64,000 nt of DNA from Rhizobium sp. (GCA_002796995.1 PEKW01000001.1:117504-181503), one strand, 5' to 3'; positions 9,613-20,073 are shown, counted from the stretch's first letter. Notes: generated by a model not told the origin, from the sequence alone. Translations and numbers: made by a program.

Positions 9613-9839
9613 CTCATGCCTCCGATGGGTGTCGATATTGCCGGTGGCCATTGCATGAAGAGCCCGGATATGCAAGTCGCGCGACGGGCAAAGCACGGTT
9701 TTCCGGCGTTTTCGCCGTCGCCGCCACGCTCCTGCAGGCGCACAGCCTTGACCTTCGCTTTCGGCCTGACCTATCTGGCGTTTCCTGCTAGAAGAGCCTT
9801 CGAGGCATACGGCGGCGGCAAGAAAGAGGAAGACGGACA

Positions 9840-10964
9840 ATGGTTCAGCACATCAGTGGTAGCGGGCTCAGGCGGCAGTTGATGTTCTGGCTGGCCGCGC
9901 TGGCGGTCTTCATCTTCTTCCTGATGATGTTCCGCACCATCCTTCTGCCCTTCATCGCCGGCATGGCGCTCGCCTATTTCCTCGATCCGGTCGCTGACCG
10001 GCTGGAAAGGCTCGGCCTGTCGCGCATGTGGGCGACGGTGGTCATCCTGGTCACCTTCATCGTCGTCTTCGTCCTGTCGCTGATGATCATAATCCCGATC
10101 CTGGCGAGCCAGCTCAACGAGTTCATCCAGCATATTCCGGAATACATCACGCAGCTGCAGACCTATATCACCACGTCCAACGCCGCCTGGCTGCCGGCCT
10201 GGCTGAGCACCCAGACGGATACGATCAAGGAGAACTTCTCCAAATATCTCTCCGAAGGCGTCGGCTTCCTTGGTACGCTGCTGGGGCAAATCTGGAACTC
10301 CGGCAAGGCGCTGGTCGACATCGCTTCGCTTCTGGTCGTCACCCCGGTCGTCGCCTTCTACCTGCTGCTCGACTGGGACCGCATGATCGCCAAGGTCGAC
10401 GGCTGGATCCCGCGCAACAACGTCGCCACCGTTCGCGAGATCGCCAGCGAACTCGACAGCACGATCGCCGGCTTCGTCCGCGGGCAGGGCTCGCTCTGCC
10501 TGTTCCTCGGCATCTACTATGCCGTCGGCCTGTCGCTGATCGGCCTGAACTTCGGCCTGCTGATCGGTTTCCTCACCGGGCTCCTGAGCTTCATTCCCTA
10601 TGTCGGTTCGACCGTCGGCCTGGTGCTTGCCGCCGGCGTGGCGCTGGTGCAGTTCTGGCCGGACTATGTCCACCTCATTATCGTCGTGCTGTTCTTCTTC
10701 TCCGGCCAGTTCATCGAGGGCAACATTCTCCAGCCGAAATGGGTGGGCAAGAGCGTCGGGCTGCATCCGGTCTGGCTGATGTTCGCCCTCTTTGCCTTCG
10801 GCGCGCTGTTCGGCTTCGTCGGCGTGCTCGTCGCCGTTCCGGCGGCCGCATCGGTCGGCGTGCTTGTCCGCTTCGCGCTGTCGCGGTATCTTGAGAGCGA
10901 TCTGTATTACGGGCAGGCGCCGACGGTGATCGACGCTCCCAGACCTGGCATTTCAGAGAAGTAG
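9840..10964 (+). CDS. AI-2E transporter / PerM family permease
   Basis: A 374-aa membrane protein of the AI-2E transporter (PerM/TqsA) family with about eight transmembrane segments: two N-terminal helices, an extended amphipathic middle region (residues 80-150), then a C-terminal cluster. The conserved [12 protein letters not shown] and [17 protein letters not shown] motifs are present. Members export small molecules or move ions; a real role in AI-2 transport is not implied. It lies directly before hdaA, with a zero-base gap, a pairing seen in many alphaproteobacteria. Confidence 0.92.
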   Translation: MVQHISGSGLRRQLMFWLAALAVFIFFLMMFRTILLPFIAGMALAYFLDPVADRLERLGLSRMWATVVILVTFIVVFVLSLMIIIPILASQLNEFIQHIPEYITQLQTYITTSNAAWLPAWLSTQTDTIKENFSKYLSEGVGFLGTLLGQIWNSGKALVDIASLLVVTPVVAFYLLLDWDRMIAKVDGWIPRNNVATVREIASELDSTIAGFVRGQGSLCLFLGIYYAVGLSLIGLNFGLLIGFLTGLLSFIPYVGSTVGLVLAAGVALVQFWPDYVHLIIVVLFFFSGQFIEGNILQPKWVGKSVGLHPVWLMFALFAFGALFGFVGVLVAVPAAASVGVLVRFALSRYLESDLYYGQAPTVIDAPRPGISEK

Positions 10965-11678
10965 ATGCGTGACACAAAGAAGGCCGTGCCGCGCCGCAGG
11001 GCAGGCGAACAGCTGCCGCTCGCCTTCGGGCACGGCTCGGCCTCCGGCCGCGACGACCTCCTTGTTTCCGACCGTCTGGCGACGGCCGTCGCGCTGGTCG
11101 ATAGCTGGCCCCACTGGCCGTCGCCGGTGGTGATCCTGGCGGGACCGCCGGGTTCCGGCAAATCCCATCTGGCCGAGATCTGGCGCGAACAGGCGGAAGC
11201 GACCGCCATCAACCCCGTCGGCGGCGGCGACGCGGCCGAGGTGGCCGCCCGAGGACCCGTTCTGCTGGAGGATGCCGACCGGATCGGATTCGACGAGGTC
11301 GAGCTGTTCCATGTGATCAACAGCGTGCGCGAGCATGGCACGAGCCTGCTCATGACGTCGCGCACCTGGCCGCTCTCCTGGCCGGTGGCGCTTCCCGATC
11401 TGCGCTCGCGGTTGAAGGCGGCGACCATGGTCGAGATCGGCAGCCCGGACGAGGCGCTGCTATCCCAGGTCATCGTCAAGCTGTTTGCCGATCGTCAGCT
11501 TAATATTGACGACAAGATCGTCGACTATATCGTGAAGCGCATGGAGCGCTCGTGCGCCGCGGCACAGGAGGTCGTCGATCGAATCGACCGGCTCGCCCTG
11601 TCGCGGCGGACGAAAATCACGCGGGCGCTGGCAGCCGAAGTCCTGGGAGAACTCTACGAGCCTGACGGCACGGAGTGA
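10965..11678 (+). CDS. hdaA: DnaA regulatory inactivator HdaA
   Basis: A 237-aa DnaA-like AAA+ protein that, with the DNA polymerase sliding clamp, stimulates ATP hydrolysis by DnaA to prevent re-initiation. A clamp-binding motif QLPLAF is at residues 16-21. Walker A is GPPGSGKSH; the box corresponding to Walker B is LLEDAD. It lacks the DNA-binding domain IV of DnaA, as expected for Hda. It starts immediately after the permease stop and is probably co-transcribed. Function is drawn from E. coli Hda and Caulobacter HdaA. Confidence 0.93.
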   Translation: MRDTKKAVPRRRAGEQLPLAFGHGSASGRDDLLVSDRLATAVALVDSWPHWPSPVVILAGPPGSGKSHLAEIWREQAEATAINPVGGGDAAEVAARGPVLLEDADRIGFDEVELFHVINSVREHGTSLLMTSRTWPLSWPVALPDLRSRLKAATMVEIGSPDEALLSQVIVKLFADRQLNIDDKIVDYIVKRMERSCAAAQEVVDRIDRLALSRRTKITRALAAEVLGELYEPDGTE

Positions 11679-11741
11679 GCGTCACAGGATTGTCGTCAAA
11701 CTGTTATAATTGCGGGCACTCCGGCAATTGAGGGATGGGCA

Positions 11742-13934
11742 ATGGATTCTGTGGTGACTGAGACGAATACCCCCGACGTCGTCGTGGGTGAGGCACCGGA
11801 GGATCTGTCCAACAGCCCCTTGCGCTTCATCAACCGCGAGTTTTCCTGGCTGCAGTTCAATCGCCGCGTGCTCGAGGAGACCCTCAACACGGCGCACCCG
11901 CTGCTGGAGCGCATCCGCTTCCTGTCGATTTCGGCCGCCAACCTCGACGAATTCTTCATGGTCCGCGTCGCCGGCCTCGAAGGACAGGTGCGGCAGGGCA
12001 TTTCCATCCGCAGCCCGGACGGCAAGACGCCCGCCGAGCAGCTCGACGATATCCTCAAGGAAATCGACAATCTGCAGATGGAACAGCAGGCTTCGCTTGC
12101 CGTGCTGCAGCAGTATCTCGCCAAGGAAGACATCCTGATCGTGCGGCCGGCGGCGCTTTCGCGCGAAGATCGCACCTGGCTGGCGACCGAGTTCGAGGAA
12201 TCGATCTTCCCGGTGCTGACGCCGCTGTCGATCGACCCGGCCCATCCGTTCCCCTTTATCCCTAATCTCGGCTTTTCCATGGGCTTGCAGCTCGAAAGCC
12301 GGCGCACCGCCGAGCCGATGACGGCTCTTCTGCGCCTGCCGCCGACGCTCGATCGTTTCGTCCGCCTGCCGGACGACAAGTCGACGATCCGCTACATCAC
12401 CCTGGAGGACATGGTCGGGCTCTTCATCGACCGGCTCTACCCCGGCTACGAGGTCAAGGGCTTCGGCACCTTCCGCATCATCCGCGACAGCGATATCGAG
12501 GTGGAAGAAGAGGCCGAGGATCTGGTGCGCTACTTCGAGACGGCGCTGAAGCGCCGCCGCCGCGGATCGGTGATCCGGATCGAAGTCGATTCCGAAATGC
12601 CGGTCGGCCTGCGCCAGTTCGTCGTGCATGAACTGGCCGTTCCCGACAACCGCGTCGCGGTTCTTCCCGGTCTGCTCGCGCTCAACACCATTTCAGAAAT
12701 CGCCAAGGCGCCGCGCGAAGACCTGCGCTTCGAACCCTACAATGCCCGTTTCCCGGAACGCGTGCGCGAACATGCCGGCGACTGCCTGGCGGCCATCCGC
12801 GAGAAGGACATGGTCGTCCACCACCCGTATGAATCCTTTGACGTCGTCGTGCAGTTCCTGCTGCAGGCAGCGCGCGACCCCGACGTTCTGGCCATCAAGC
12901 AGACGCTCTACCGCACCTCGAACGACAGCCCGATCGTCCGCGCGCTGATCGACGCTGCCGATGCCGGCAAGTCGGTGACGGCGCTGGTCGAACTCAAGGC
13001 GCGCTTCGACGAGGAAGCCAATATCCGCTGGGCGCGCGACCTGGAGCGCGCCGGCGTGCAGGTCGTCTTCGGCTTCATCGAATTGAAGACCCACGCCAAG
13101 ATGTCGATGGTGGTGCGTCGCGAGGACGGCAAGCTCCGGACCTATTGCCACCTCGGCACCGGCAACTACCATCCGGTGACAGCGAAGATCTACACCGACC
13201 TGTCCTTCTTCACCTGCAACCCGAAGATCGCCCACGACATGGCGAATGTCTTCAACTTCATCACCGGCTACGGCGAACCGGAAGAGGGCATGAAGCTCGC
13301 AGTTTCGCCCTATACGCTGCGTCCCCGCATCCTGCGCCACATCGAGGAAGAGACCGTGCATGCCCGCAACGGCAAGCCGGCGGCGATCTGGATGAAGATG
13401 AATTCGCTGGTCGATCCGGAGATCATCGACGCGCTCTATCGCGCCAGCCAGGCCGGCGTCGAGATCGACCTCGTCATCCGCGGCATCTGCTGTCTGCGTC
13501 CGCGCGTCCCGGGTCTGTCCGACAATATCCGCGTCAAGTCGATCGTCGGCCGTTTCCTCGAGCACAGCCGCATCTTCTGCTTCGGCAACGGCTACGGCCT
13601 GCCGTCGGAAAACGCGCTCGTCTATATCGGTTCGGCCGACATGATGCCGCGCAATCTCGACCGCCGCGTCGAGACACTCGTGCCGCTCGTCAATCCGACG
13701 GTCCATGAGCAGGTTCTTTCACAGATCATGCTGGGCAACTTGATTGACAACCAACAGAGCTACGAGATATTGCCCGACGGAACGTCACGGCGCATGGAAG
13801 TGCGGCCCGGCGAGGAACCTTTTAACGCGCAGCACTATTTCATGACCAATCCGAGCCTTTCGGGTCGGGGAGAATCGCTGAAAGAAAGCGCGCCGAAACT
13901 GATTGCCGGGATCATCTCCGGCAGGAAACAATAA
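11742..13934 (+). CDS. ppk1: Polyphosphate kinase 1
   Basis: A 730-aa enzyme that reversibly makes polyphosphate from ATP. The N-terminal domain begins [16 protein letters not shown]. The catalytic half carries LKTHAKMS and the phosphohistidine motif [10 protein letters not shown], with the autophosphorylated His at residue 470. Length fits the family (about 690-740 aa). It is followed after 12 bp by ppx, forming a synthesis/degradation pair. Confidence 0.97.
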   Translation: MDSVVTETNTPDVVVGEAPEDLSNSPLRFINREFSWLQFNRRVLEETLNTAHPLLERIRFLSISAANLDEFFMVRVAGLEGQVRQGISIRSPDGKTPAEQLDDILKEIDNLQMEQQASLAVLQQYLAKEDILIVRPAALSREDRTWLATEFEESIFPVLTPLSIDPAHPFPFIPNLGFSMGLQLESRRTAEPMTALLRLPPTLDRFVRLPDDKSTIRYITLEDMVGLFIDRLYPGYEVKGFGTFRIIRDSDIEVEEEAEDLVRYFETALKRRRRGSVIRIEVDSEMPVGLRQFVVHELAVPDNRVAVLPGLLALNTISEIAKAPREDLRFEPYNARFPERVREHAGDCLAAIREKDMVVHHPYESFDVVVQFLLQAARDPDVLAIKQTLYRTSNDSPIVRALIDAADAGKSVTALVELKARFDEEANIRWARDLERAGVQVVFGFIELKTHAKMSMVVRREDGKLRTYCHLGTGNYHPVTAKIYTDLSFFTCNPKIAHDMANVFNFITGYGEPEEGMKLAVSPYTLRPRILRHIEEETVHARNGKPAAIWMKMNSLVDPEIIDALYRASQAGVEIDLVIRGICCLRPRVPGLSDNIRVKSIVGRFLEHSRIFCFGNGYGLPSENALVYIGSADMMPRNLDRRVETLVPLVNPTVHEQVLSQIMLGNLIDNQQSYEILPDGTSRRMEVRPGEEPFNAQHYFMTNPSLSGRGESLKESAPKLIAGIISGRKQ

Positions 13935-13946
13935 AACTGGTACTTC

Positions 13947-15467
13947 ATGACAAGATCAGAAGCGCAGGGGCGACTGCCTGGCATAGCCCCTGTCTCCGTC
14001 GTCGACATCGGTTCGAACTCGATCCGACTGGTCATCTATGAAGGCCTGTCGCGGGCGCCGACGGTGCTGTTCAACGAGAAGGTGCTCTGCGGTCTCGGCA
14101 AGGGGCTCGCGACCACCGGTCGCATGGACGACGAGGGCGTGGCCCGCGCGCTGAATTCGCTGCGCCGCTTCGGCGCTCTGTCGCGCCAGGCGCGGGCGAC
14201 CGCGATGTATGTGCTGGCCACGGCGGCGGCCCGCGAGGCGGCCAACGGCCCGGACTTCATCCGTCGCGCCGAGGAGATCCTCGGCCGCGGCATCGAGGTG
14301 CTGACTGGTGAGCAGGAGGCGCTCTATTCAGCTCTCGGCATCGTCAGCGGCTTCCACGATCCGGACGGCATCGCCGGCGACCTCGGCGGCGGCTCGCTCG
14401 AACTCATCGACATCAAGGGGCGTGAACTCGGCACCGGGATTACCCTTCCGCTCGGTGGCCTGAGGCTGTCCGAGACGGCCGGCGGTTCGCTCGGCGCGGC
14501 ACGGGCCCATGCCCGCAAGCTGATCCGCCCGGCCGCCATGCTGGAACGCGGCAAGGGCCGCACTTTCTACGCGGTTGGCGGCACCTGGCGAAACATCGCC
14601 AAGCTGCACATGGAAATGCGCAATTATCCGCTGCACATGATGCAGGGATACGAACTGCAATTCGACGAGATCGCCCAGTTCCTCGACGAAATCATCTCCG
14701 GCGCCAGCGTCCGCGATCCGGCCTGGGGCGCGATCTCCAAGAGCCGCCGGGTGCTCCTGCCCTACGGCGCGATCGCCATGCGCGAAGTGCTGGATGCCAT
14801 GCGGCCGGACCGCGTGTCGTTTTCGGCGCAGGGCGTGCGCGAAGGCTATCTCTATTCGCTTCTGTCGGAAGAAGACCGGGCGCTCGATCCGCTGCTCACC
14901 GCAGCCGACGAACTGGCGATCCTGCGTGCCCGCTCGCCCGAGCATGCCCGCGAGCTCGCCGACTGGACCGGCCGGATGATGAACTATTTCGACGTCGCGG
15001 AGACGGAGGAAGAAAGCCGCTACCGGCAGGCGGCCTGCCTGCTCGCCGACATCAGCTGGCGCGCCCATCCAGACTATCGCGGCTTGCAGGCGCTGAACAT
15101 CATCGCCCACTCCTCCTTCGTCGGTATCACCCATCCCGGCCGCGCCTTCATCGCGCTCGCCAACTACTATCGATTCGAGGGTCTGAACGACGACGGCCAG
15201 ACCGGTCCGCTGGCGACGATCGCCACCGATCGCCTGCTGGAACGCGCCAAGCTGCTCGGCGGATTGCTGCGTGTGGTCTACCTGTTCTCGGCCTCGATGC
15301 CCGGCATCGTCCACAACCTGACCTTCCGCAAGGCCCAGCAACCGGATCTCGACCTGGAGTTCGTGGTGCCCTCGGCCTATCGCGATTTCGCCGGCGAACG
15401 CCTCGATGGCCGCCTGCAGCAGCTGGCACGCCTGACCGGCAAGCGGCTGGCCTTCCGGTTCGAATAG
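13947..15467 (+). CDS. ppx: Exopolyphosphatase (Ppx/GppA family)
   Basis: A 506-aa member of the Ppx/GppA phosphatases in the actin-like ATPase superfamily; it removes terminal phosphates from polyphosphate or pppGpp. Phosphate-1 motif VVDIGSNSIRLVIYE is at residues 16-30, and GDLGGGSLEL forms the phosphate-2 motif. A C-terminal helical extension follows, as in rhizobial Ppx proteins. Start ATG 13947 is 12 bp after ppk1. Which substrate dominates cannot be told from sequence, but operon context favours polyphosphate. Confidence 0.94.
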   Translation: MTRSEAQGRLPGIAPVSVVDIGSNSIRLVIYEGLSRAPTVLFNEKVLCGLGKGLATTGRMDDEGVARALNSLRRFGALSRQARATAMYVLATAAAREAANGPDFIRRAEEILGRGIEVLTGEQEALYSALGIVSGFHDPDGIAGDLGGGSLELIDIKGRELGTGITLPLGGLRLSETAGGSLGAARAHARKLIRPAAMLERGKGRTFYAVGGTWRNIAKLHMEMRNYPLHMMQGYELQFDEIAQFLDEIISGASVRDPAWGAISKSRRVLLPYGAIAMREVLDAMRPDRVSFSAQGVREGYLYSLLSEEDRALDPLLTAADELAILRARSPEHARELADWTGRMMNYFDVAETEEESRYRQAACLLADISWRAHPDYRGLQALNIIAHSSFVGITHPGRAFIALANYYRFEGLNDDGQTGPLATIATDRLLERAKLLGGLLRVVYLFSASMPGIVHNLTFRKAQQPDLDLEFVVPSAYRDFAGERLDGRLQQLARLTGKRLAFRFE

Positions 15468-15654
15468 CGGCCCTGCCGTCCGTCCGCTGACATTGCGGCG
15501 GATGGAGTGCTCATATTGGGTCGCATTTTACCTGATATGTTTGTTGGCGTTTAACCACCTGTTTTACAAGGGAAATACGCCCAGTTCCGGTCGTTGTATT
15601 CGCCGGTGTTCGCAATAGTTTGCCGTTATTCGACATAACGAGGTTAATACTATC

Positions 15655-15951
15655 ATGGCATCATACAGCATATCGGTGGTCAACAATTCCGGCAGTGGCG
15701 CAAACTATACGGTCTTCCAGAAGTCTCCGCAGACGGCGACGGATGCCGCGAGCCTGCCCTGGATGACCAAGGCTCCGTCGACCGGGACATCGATCGACTG
15801 GACCAAGTCTTACACCTATGACGATCTGACCGCCGCCGTCGCCCAGACGCGGCCGTCGCCCCAACCGAACGCGGACGGCAGCTTTGCCTACGACATTTCC
15901 GGCTCGGCGCAGAACTGGGTGTTGCCGACAGCCAACGTGCTTTATCTCTGA
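15655..15951 (+). CDS. Short RhiA-like protein
   Basis: A 98-aa protein without a signal peptide. Its start MASYSISVVNNSGSGANYTVFQ and the following LPWMTKAPSTGTSIDW resemble, by memory, the N-terminal part of RhiA, a rhizosphere-expressed rhizobial protein of about 240 aa. This one is much shorter and ends with SAQNWVLPTANVLYL. The upstream spacer is clearly richer in A+T than its surroundings, and no strong ribosome-binding site is seen. A terminator follows closely. The RhiA relation is tentative; that it is a real gene is likely from codon use and the terminator. Confidence 0.6.
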   Translation: MASYSISVVNNSGSGANYTVFQKSPQTATDAASLPWMTKAPSTGTSIDWTKSYTYDDLTAAVAQTRPSPQPNADGSFAYDISGSAQNWVLPTANVLYL

Positions 15952-15970
15952 GACGACGCGAAACAAGGTA

Positions 15971-16002
15971 AAAGCCGGCGGGATCTCCCGCCGGCTTTCC
16001 TG
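15971..16002. terminator. Terminator between the RhiA-like and phytase-like genes
   Basis: A near-perfect 13-bp stem (15971-15983 with 15986-15998), A-rich on one side and T-rich on the other. It sits between two convergent genes and can serve both strands. Confidence 0.85.
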
Positions 16003-16023
16003 TCTTTGCGGCGTGCAGCCGAT

Positions 16024-17379
16024 TTACTTCGCGGCGAGGAATTCGCCGACTTCCAGCAGCACGAATTCGTTGTCGTCGGCCTTGTCGAGCGCGCGGCCGG
16101 CCGAGAAGGGCAGGTTGTTGTCATTGCCGACGACGATGTGGGTCGGGTCGATGACATCGACGTCCTCGATCGTGACGAACGGCATGTCGTAGAAGCCATC
16201 GCCGCCGCCCTGGCGCTTCTTGTTGTCCGGATCGGCGATCTTCATCAGGTCGATATAGCCGATCTTGCGGGCGGCCTTGCCGACGTTCTCGTCGGTCATC
16301 TCGATCTTGTAGATACGCTTGTGCTTGGCCGGCGTGGCAAAGCAGGTCGTTTCCGGCTTCTTCGGATCGGCGCAAGCCTTGTCAGCCGTGCCGGCACCGT
16401 TGTCGCGCTCGATGACGAGGGCGGTCGTGCCGTCGATCATGTTGAAGTCGCCGATCGCCTCTCCGCCTTCCGACAGCGGATAGAGCCACGAACGGCCGGT
16501 CCAGGCCTTGGAGGCGGTGTCGAGTTCGATGATGCGCAGCGCGGTCAGGCCATCGGCCTTCTCGACCGAGCCGTCTTCGAGGAAGAGCGGACCTTCGAGC
16601 AGGCCGTAGAGTTTCGAGCCGTCCTTCGACATCGCCATGCCCTCATAGCCGCCCGAACGCTTCAGATTGAAGGCGGGCAACTTGGCGGTCGGGTTGGCCG
16701 GAACGACAAGGGTCGCGTTGTCCGGCGACTTCACCTCGGTCTCGCCGGCCTTGGTCGGGATCACGTCGGTCAGCTTGCCGTCCTTCGTGAACTTCAGGAT
16801 GTAGGGGCCGAATTCCTCGCCCACCCAGAAGCCGTCAGCCGTGGGCTGGATCGACTCGACGTCGAAGTCGGCGCCGGTCAGGTAGCGCTGCTCGGCGCCC
16901 TCCATAACAATCGGGAAGGGGGCCTTCCTGTCGGGGTCGGAGAGGAACACGGTTTCGAGGTGCTCGACCTTGCCGGCATCCCAGTCGAATTTGATGTGAT
17001 GCAGCATCAGCATGGAGTCGGACGAGTTGATCTTGGAGCCGAAGCCGTTGTCGGACAGGCTCCAGAATGTGCCGTCTTCCATCGTCTTGATACCGGAGAA
17101 GCCCTGCATGGCCTGGCCGTCGAAGGGCATGGAAAGCCCGGTCGGGCGAACGCCGTCCTTGCCGGGCACTGTGCCGAGACCGTCCGCACGCTTGCGGTCG
17201 GCGGTGGTAAACTTGCCCGAGGTCTTCAGATGCACCGGCGCGTCGGCTGGGGCGGCGATGATCGAATTGGCCGGCAGCACGGCATGGCTGACGAGCTTGG
17301 CCGGGAAGGCGACCTCGTCGGCAAGAGCCGGAGCGGCCAGAAGGAAAAGGCATACGGAGGCAAAGAGATGATTTTTCAT
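16024..17379 (-). CDS. Secreted phytase-like esterase-domain protein
   Basis: A 451-aa exported protein with a signal peptide (residues 1-20, cleavage near ALA-DE). The body matches the phytase-like domain family (PF13449): GFSGIKTMEDGTFWSLSDNGFG, then FDVESIQPTADGFWVGEEFGPYI, GGYEGMAMSKDGSKLYGLLEGP and the C-terminal VTIEDVDVIDPTHIVVGNDNN. These segments form a beta-propeller in related proteins. Phytase activity itself is not shown for most members; a periplasmic phosphoesterase role is inference. ATG 17379 is preferred because it starts the signal peptide. Confidence 0.88.
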   Translation of the reverse strand: MKNHLFASVCLFLLAAPALADEVAFPAKLVSHAVLPANSIIAAPADAPVHLKTSGKFTTADRKRADGLGTVPGKDGVRPTGLSMPFDGQAMQGFSGIKTMEDGTFWSLSDNGFGSKINSSDSMLMLHHIKFDWDAGKVEHLETVFLSDPDRKAPFPIVMEGAEQRYLTGADFDVESIQPTADGFWVGEEFGPYILKFTKDGKLTDVIPTKAGETEVKSPDNATLVVPANPTAKLPAFNLKRSGGYEGMAMSKDGSKLYGLLEGPLFLEDGSVEKADGLTALRIIELDTASKAWTGRSWLYPLSEGGEAIGDFNMIDGTTALVIERDNGAGTADKACADPKKPETTCFATPAKHKRIYKIEMTDENVGKAARKIGYIDLMKIADPDNKKRQGGGDGFYDMPFVTIEDVDVIDPTHIVVGNDNNLPFSAGRALDKADDNEFVLLEVGEFLAAK

Positions 17380-17474
17380 GGCGTCACCGTTTCTGATAAT
17401 TGTCAGGACGCGGCATGGTTAGGGGCGATTGATGTCGCTCGGATTTCCGTTCCGTGAAGTTTCGGTGACTGTCC

Positions 17475-18374
17475 TCAGGCGCGAAGCAGCGCCAGCCAGT
17501 GTCCCGGCGTCATGCCGTAGGTGGCCTTGAAGTGGCGGGTGAAATGCGCTTGGTCGGCGAAGCCGGAACCGAAGGCGGCTTCCGCAAGCCCCGTCCCCTC
17601 GCGCATCATCATGCGGGCGCGATCGAGCCTACGCATGACGAGATAACGATGCGGACTGGTGCCGAAGGCGCGGCGGAACTGCCGCGCGATCGTGTAGCGG
17701 TCGAGGCCGGCGATCGCTTCGAGCTCTCCCGAACCGACGTCGCGCGTGCAGTGGCCTGTGAGATGATCGCGGCAGGCAAGGATCCCGGCCGAGAGGCCGC
17801 GATCTGCGGTTGCCTGACGATCATCGGCATGGCGCCTCAGCCCGTCCGTGATCATTGCGACGATGCCGGAGACGGCGAGTTCGCACGGCTCGTCGTCGAG
17901 CTGGGCCAGCGCCTCGCCGAGCCGGCGGCGGAACGGTCCGTCGCTGACGACCGGATCGGCGACGAAGGGCAGGCCGCCCTTGCCGCCCTGGGCCTCGACG
18001 ATCCGCTCGGGCGCCACATAGATCATCCGATAGACGAGACCAGTTTCGGTGCCGGCGGCTCCGTCGTGCAACTCGTCGGGATGCAGCACGATGACATTGC
18101 CGGGAAGGCTCGCGCGCAGGGCGCCGCGATAGTGGAAGGTCTGCACCCCCGAAAGCGTCACGCCGATGCCGTAGGTATCGTGCCGGTGCGGCGCAAAGCC
18201 GTCGCCGGTGAAGGCAGCCTCGATGTGTTCGAGCCCCGACAGCCCGCCGAGCAGGCGCAGCCGGTCCTGGACGATCGGCGCGCACGATCGTTCAAGACCG
18301 TTCAGCGGATCTTTCGCTATTGCCGCGGTCGGGGCGGGTTCGCCCTTGAAGCCACGAAGGGAATTGTCACTCAT
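17475..18374 (-). CDS. AraC family transcriptional regulator
   Basis: A 299-aa regulator with an N-terminal cupin-like ligand domain (HRHDTYGIGVTLSGVQTFHYRG...LHPDELHDG) and a C-terminal double helix-turn-helix ending FADQAHFTRHFKATYGMTPGHW, typical of AraC/XylS proteins. Its ATG (18372-18374) overlaps the ATG of the divergent DUF2000 gene, so there is no spacer if this start is right. Regulation of the DUF2000 neighbour is the usual arrangement for this pairing and is inferred. Confidence 0.9.
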   Translation of the reverse strand: MSDNSLRGFKGEPAPTAAIAKDPLNGLERSCAPIVQDRLRLLGGLSGLEHIEAAFTGDGFAPHRHDTYGIGVTLSGVQTFHYRGALRASLPGNVIVLHPDELHDGAAGTETGLVYRMIYVAPERIVEAQGGKGGLPFVADPVVSDGPFRRRLGEALAQLDDEPCELAVSGIVAMITDGLRRHADDRQATADRGLSAGILACRDHLTGHCTRDVGSGELEAIAGLDRYTIARQFRRAFGTSPHRYLVMRRLDRARMMMREGTGLAEAAFGSGFADQAHFTRHFKATYGMTPGHWLALLRA

Positions 18375-18780
18375 GTTCGATACCAAGATCGTCGTCGTCC
18401 TGCGCGAGGACCTTGCCGGCTGGCAGAAGCTCAACGTCACGGCCTTCCTGACGAGCGGCATCGTCGCGCAGGCGCCGGCTGTGATCGGCGAACCTTACCG
18501 CGATGCCGCCGGCAACGTCTACAATCCGTTGAGCGTTCAGCCGATCGTCGTGCTCAGCGCCGATCAGCAGACCCTGCGCACCATCCACGGCCGCTCGCTG
18601 GACCGTGGCGTGACGAGTTCGCTCTATATCGAGGAGATGTTCGCGACCGGCCATGACGCGGCCAACCGGGCCGTGTTCGCCGAGTTTGCCCCGGAGACCG
18701 CCAAGGTCGTCGGCATCGCGCTCAGAACCGACAAGAAGATCGCCGACAAGATTACAAAGGGCGCCAGGCTTCACGCATGA
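18373..18780 (+). CDS. DUF2000 family protein
   Basis: A 135-aa protein starting MFDTKIVVVLREDLAGWQKLNVTAF, the recognisable DUF2000 pattern; this family has a peptidyl-tRNA-hydrolase-2-like fold but unknown activity. GAAGGGA lies nine bases before ATG 18373. It is divergent from, and overlaps the start of, an AraC regulator, which is likely to control it. Its 3' end overlaps the 3' end of the convergent small membrane protein by 29 bp. Confidence 0.85.
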   Translation: MFDTKIVVVLREDLAGWQKLNVTAFLTSGIVAQAPAVIGEPYRDAAGNVYNPLSVQPIVVLSADQQTLRTIHGRSLDRGVTSSLYIEEMFATGHDAANRAVFAEFAPETAKVVGIALRTDKKIADKITKGARLHA

Positions 18781-19069
18781 GGTCGAGACCGACGGGCAGC
18801 AGCAGGATCATGGCGCTGAGCGGGTTCGAGAAACCGAGCAGGACGAAGACCGCGATACTGAGAATCATATAGACACCCCACGCGATCCTCTGCCGCGTTT
18901 GCAGGCCGCCGACGGCGACGGCGAGATTGCAGAGCCAAAGGGCGCAGGCGACGCCGAAGGCGACCGACGGGGTAAAGAGGCCGCGTCGGGTCAGATCGCT
19001 GGCCAGAAGCGATGCCACCGCGATCAGCAGGACATAGGCCAACAGCCGTCGGGAATCCGGGCCGCGCAT
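18752..19069 (-). CDS. Small integral membrane protein, unknown function
   Basis: A 105-aa protein with about three to four hydrophobic segments (residues 10-25, 33-55, 64-95). No family recognised. It begins in a TGATG overlap with the stop of the DUF2891 gene, so it is the last gene of the minus-strand group, and is likely translated by coupling. The C-terminus overlaps the end of DUF2000 on the other strand. Confidence 0.7.
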   Translation of the reverse strand: MRGPDSRRLLAYVLLIAVASLLASDLTRRGLFTPSVAFGVACALWLCNLAVAVGGLQTRQRIAWGVYMILSIAVFVLLGFSNPLSAMILLLPVGLDLMREAWRPL

Positions 19070-20073
19070 CACGCCTCCAGCGCCAACACGGCAAAGCTCG
19101 CCAGCCAGTGCTCGCCCATATAGTCGCCGGCGACATGGGGCAGGGCGGCCTGCAGATGGCGATCGGCGGCCGCATTCATCAGCCCTCGGCGGGCATCCGT
19201 CTCAGCAACCGATGCGGCCAGCGACCGCCAGCACCAGGCGCGCGACAGGTTGAGCCCGTCAAGATGGGCGATCTTGCCGTCGGAGCGATCCGAGACAGAA
19301 GCCGGCGAGAACAGGGTCTCCGGTTCGCCGCTTGCGAGGCCGGGCAGGAACCACGCAAACCAGTCGGCAAAATCCGAAGCCGGCAGCAGTCGGTGCATGC
19401 ATTCCGCCTCGATCAGCGCCGAGGACAGAAAGTCGTCGCCCGAGGGTTCGCCCCAGGCGGGGCAATTCCGATCTGGCCCATACCAGCGGAGCGCCGTCGT
19501 GCGCAGCAGATCGATGAAGCTTTCGTCACCAACCGCATCGCCATAGTCGGCGGCGAGGCGAAGGGCGAAGCCGGTGTTGTAATGCGTGCCGACCCGCACC
19601 GGATACGTGGCGACCGGCAGGAACTCGTGAAAGCGCGCGACGATCCGTTCCGTCAGCGGCTGCAAGATCCGGGAAAAGCTGCGGTCTTCGGCCGCCTCCA
19701 GTTCCGCGGCGAGCTTGAGCAACCAGCCCCAGCCATAGGGCCGCTCGAAGCCGCGATTCATCGGCCGTTCGAAGGTGGTGCATTCGCCGGCGACGGTCTC
19801 TGGCGTCAGCCGGCGGTGAAGCAGGGCGCGGATCGCCTCGGCCGATGGCATGTCGGGAAAGCGGTTGAGCAATCGGACCAGCATCCAGTAGCCGTGCACG
19901 CAGGAATGCCAGTCGAAGCTGCCGAAGAAGACCGGATGGGTTTCGCGCGGGCCCTGCACCTCGCTTGCCCCGGCAAGCACATGACCGGGCTTGTGCGGAT
20001 ATTCCCGCTCGACATGGCCAAGGGCGATCCGCGCGAAGCGGTCGGCGGTGGCGCGATCAAGCTTATTCGTCAT
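19069..20073 (-). CDS. DUF2891 family protein
   Basis: A 334-aa protein with the DUF2891 hallmark HPVFFGSFDWHSCVHGYW near residue 50 and YGWGWLLKLAAEL later. The fold is expected to be an alpha/alpha barrel as in glycan-active enzymes, but no activity is established. ATG 20073 overlaps the Rsm22-type gene by 11 bases; it ends in a TGATG overlap with the small membrane protein. The chain of overlaps argues for one transcript. Confidence 0.85.
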   Translation of the reverse strand: MTNKLDRATADRFARIALGHVEREYPHKPGHVLAGASEVQGPRETHPVFFGSFDWHSCVHGYWMLVRLLNRFPDMPSAEAIRALLHRRLTPETVAGECTTFERPMNRGFERPYGWGWLLKLAAELEAAEDRSFSRILQPLTERIVARFHEFLPVATYPVRVGTHYNTGFALRLAADYGDAVGDESFIDLLRTTALRWYGPDRNCPAWGEPSGDDFLSSALIEAECMHRLLPASDFADWFAWFLPGLASGEPETLFSPASVSDRSDGKIAHLDGLNLSRAWCWRSLAASVAETDARRGLMNAAADRHLQAALPHVAGDYMGEHWLASFAVLALEA

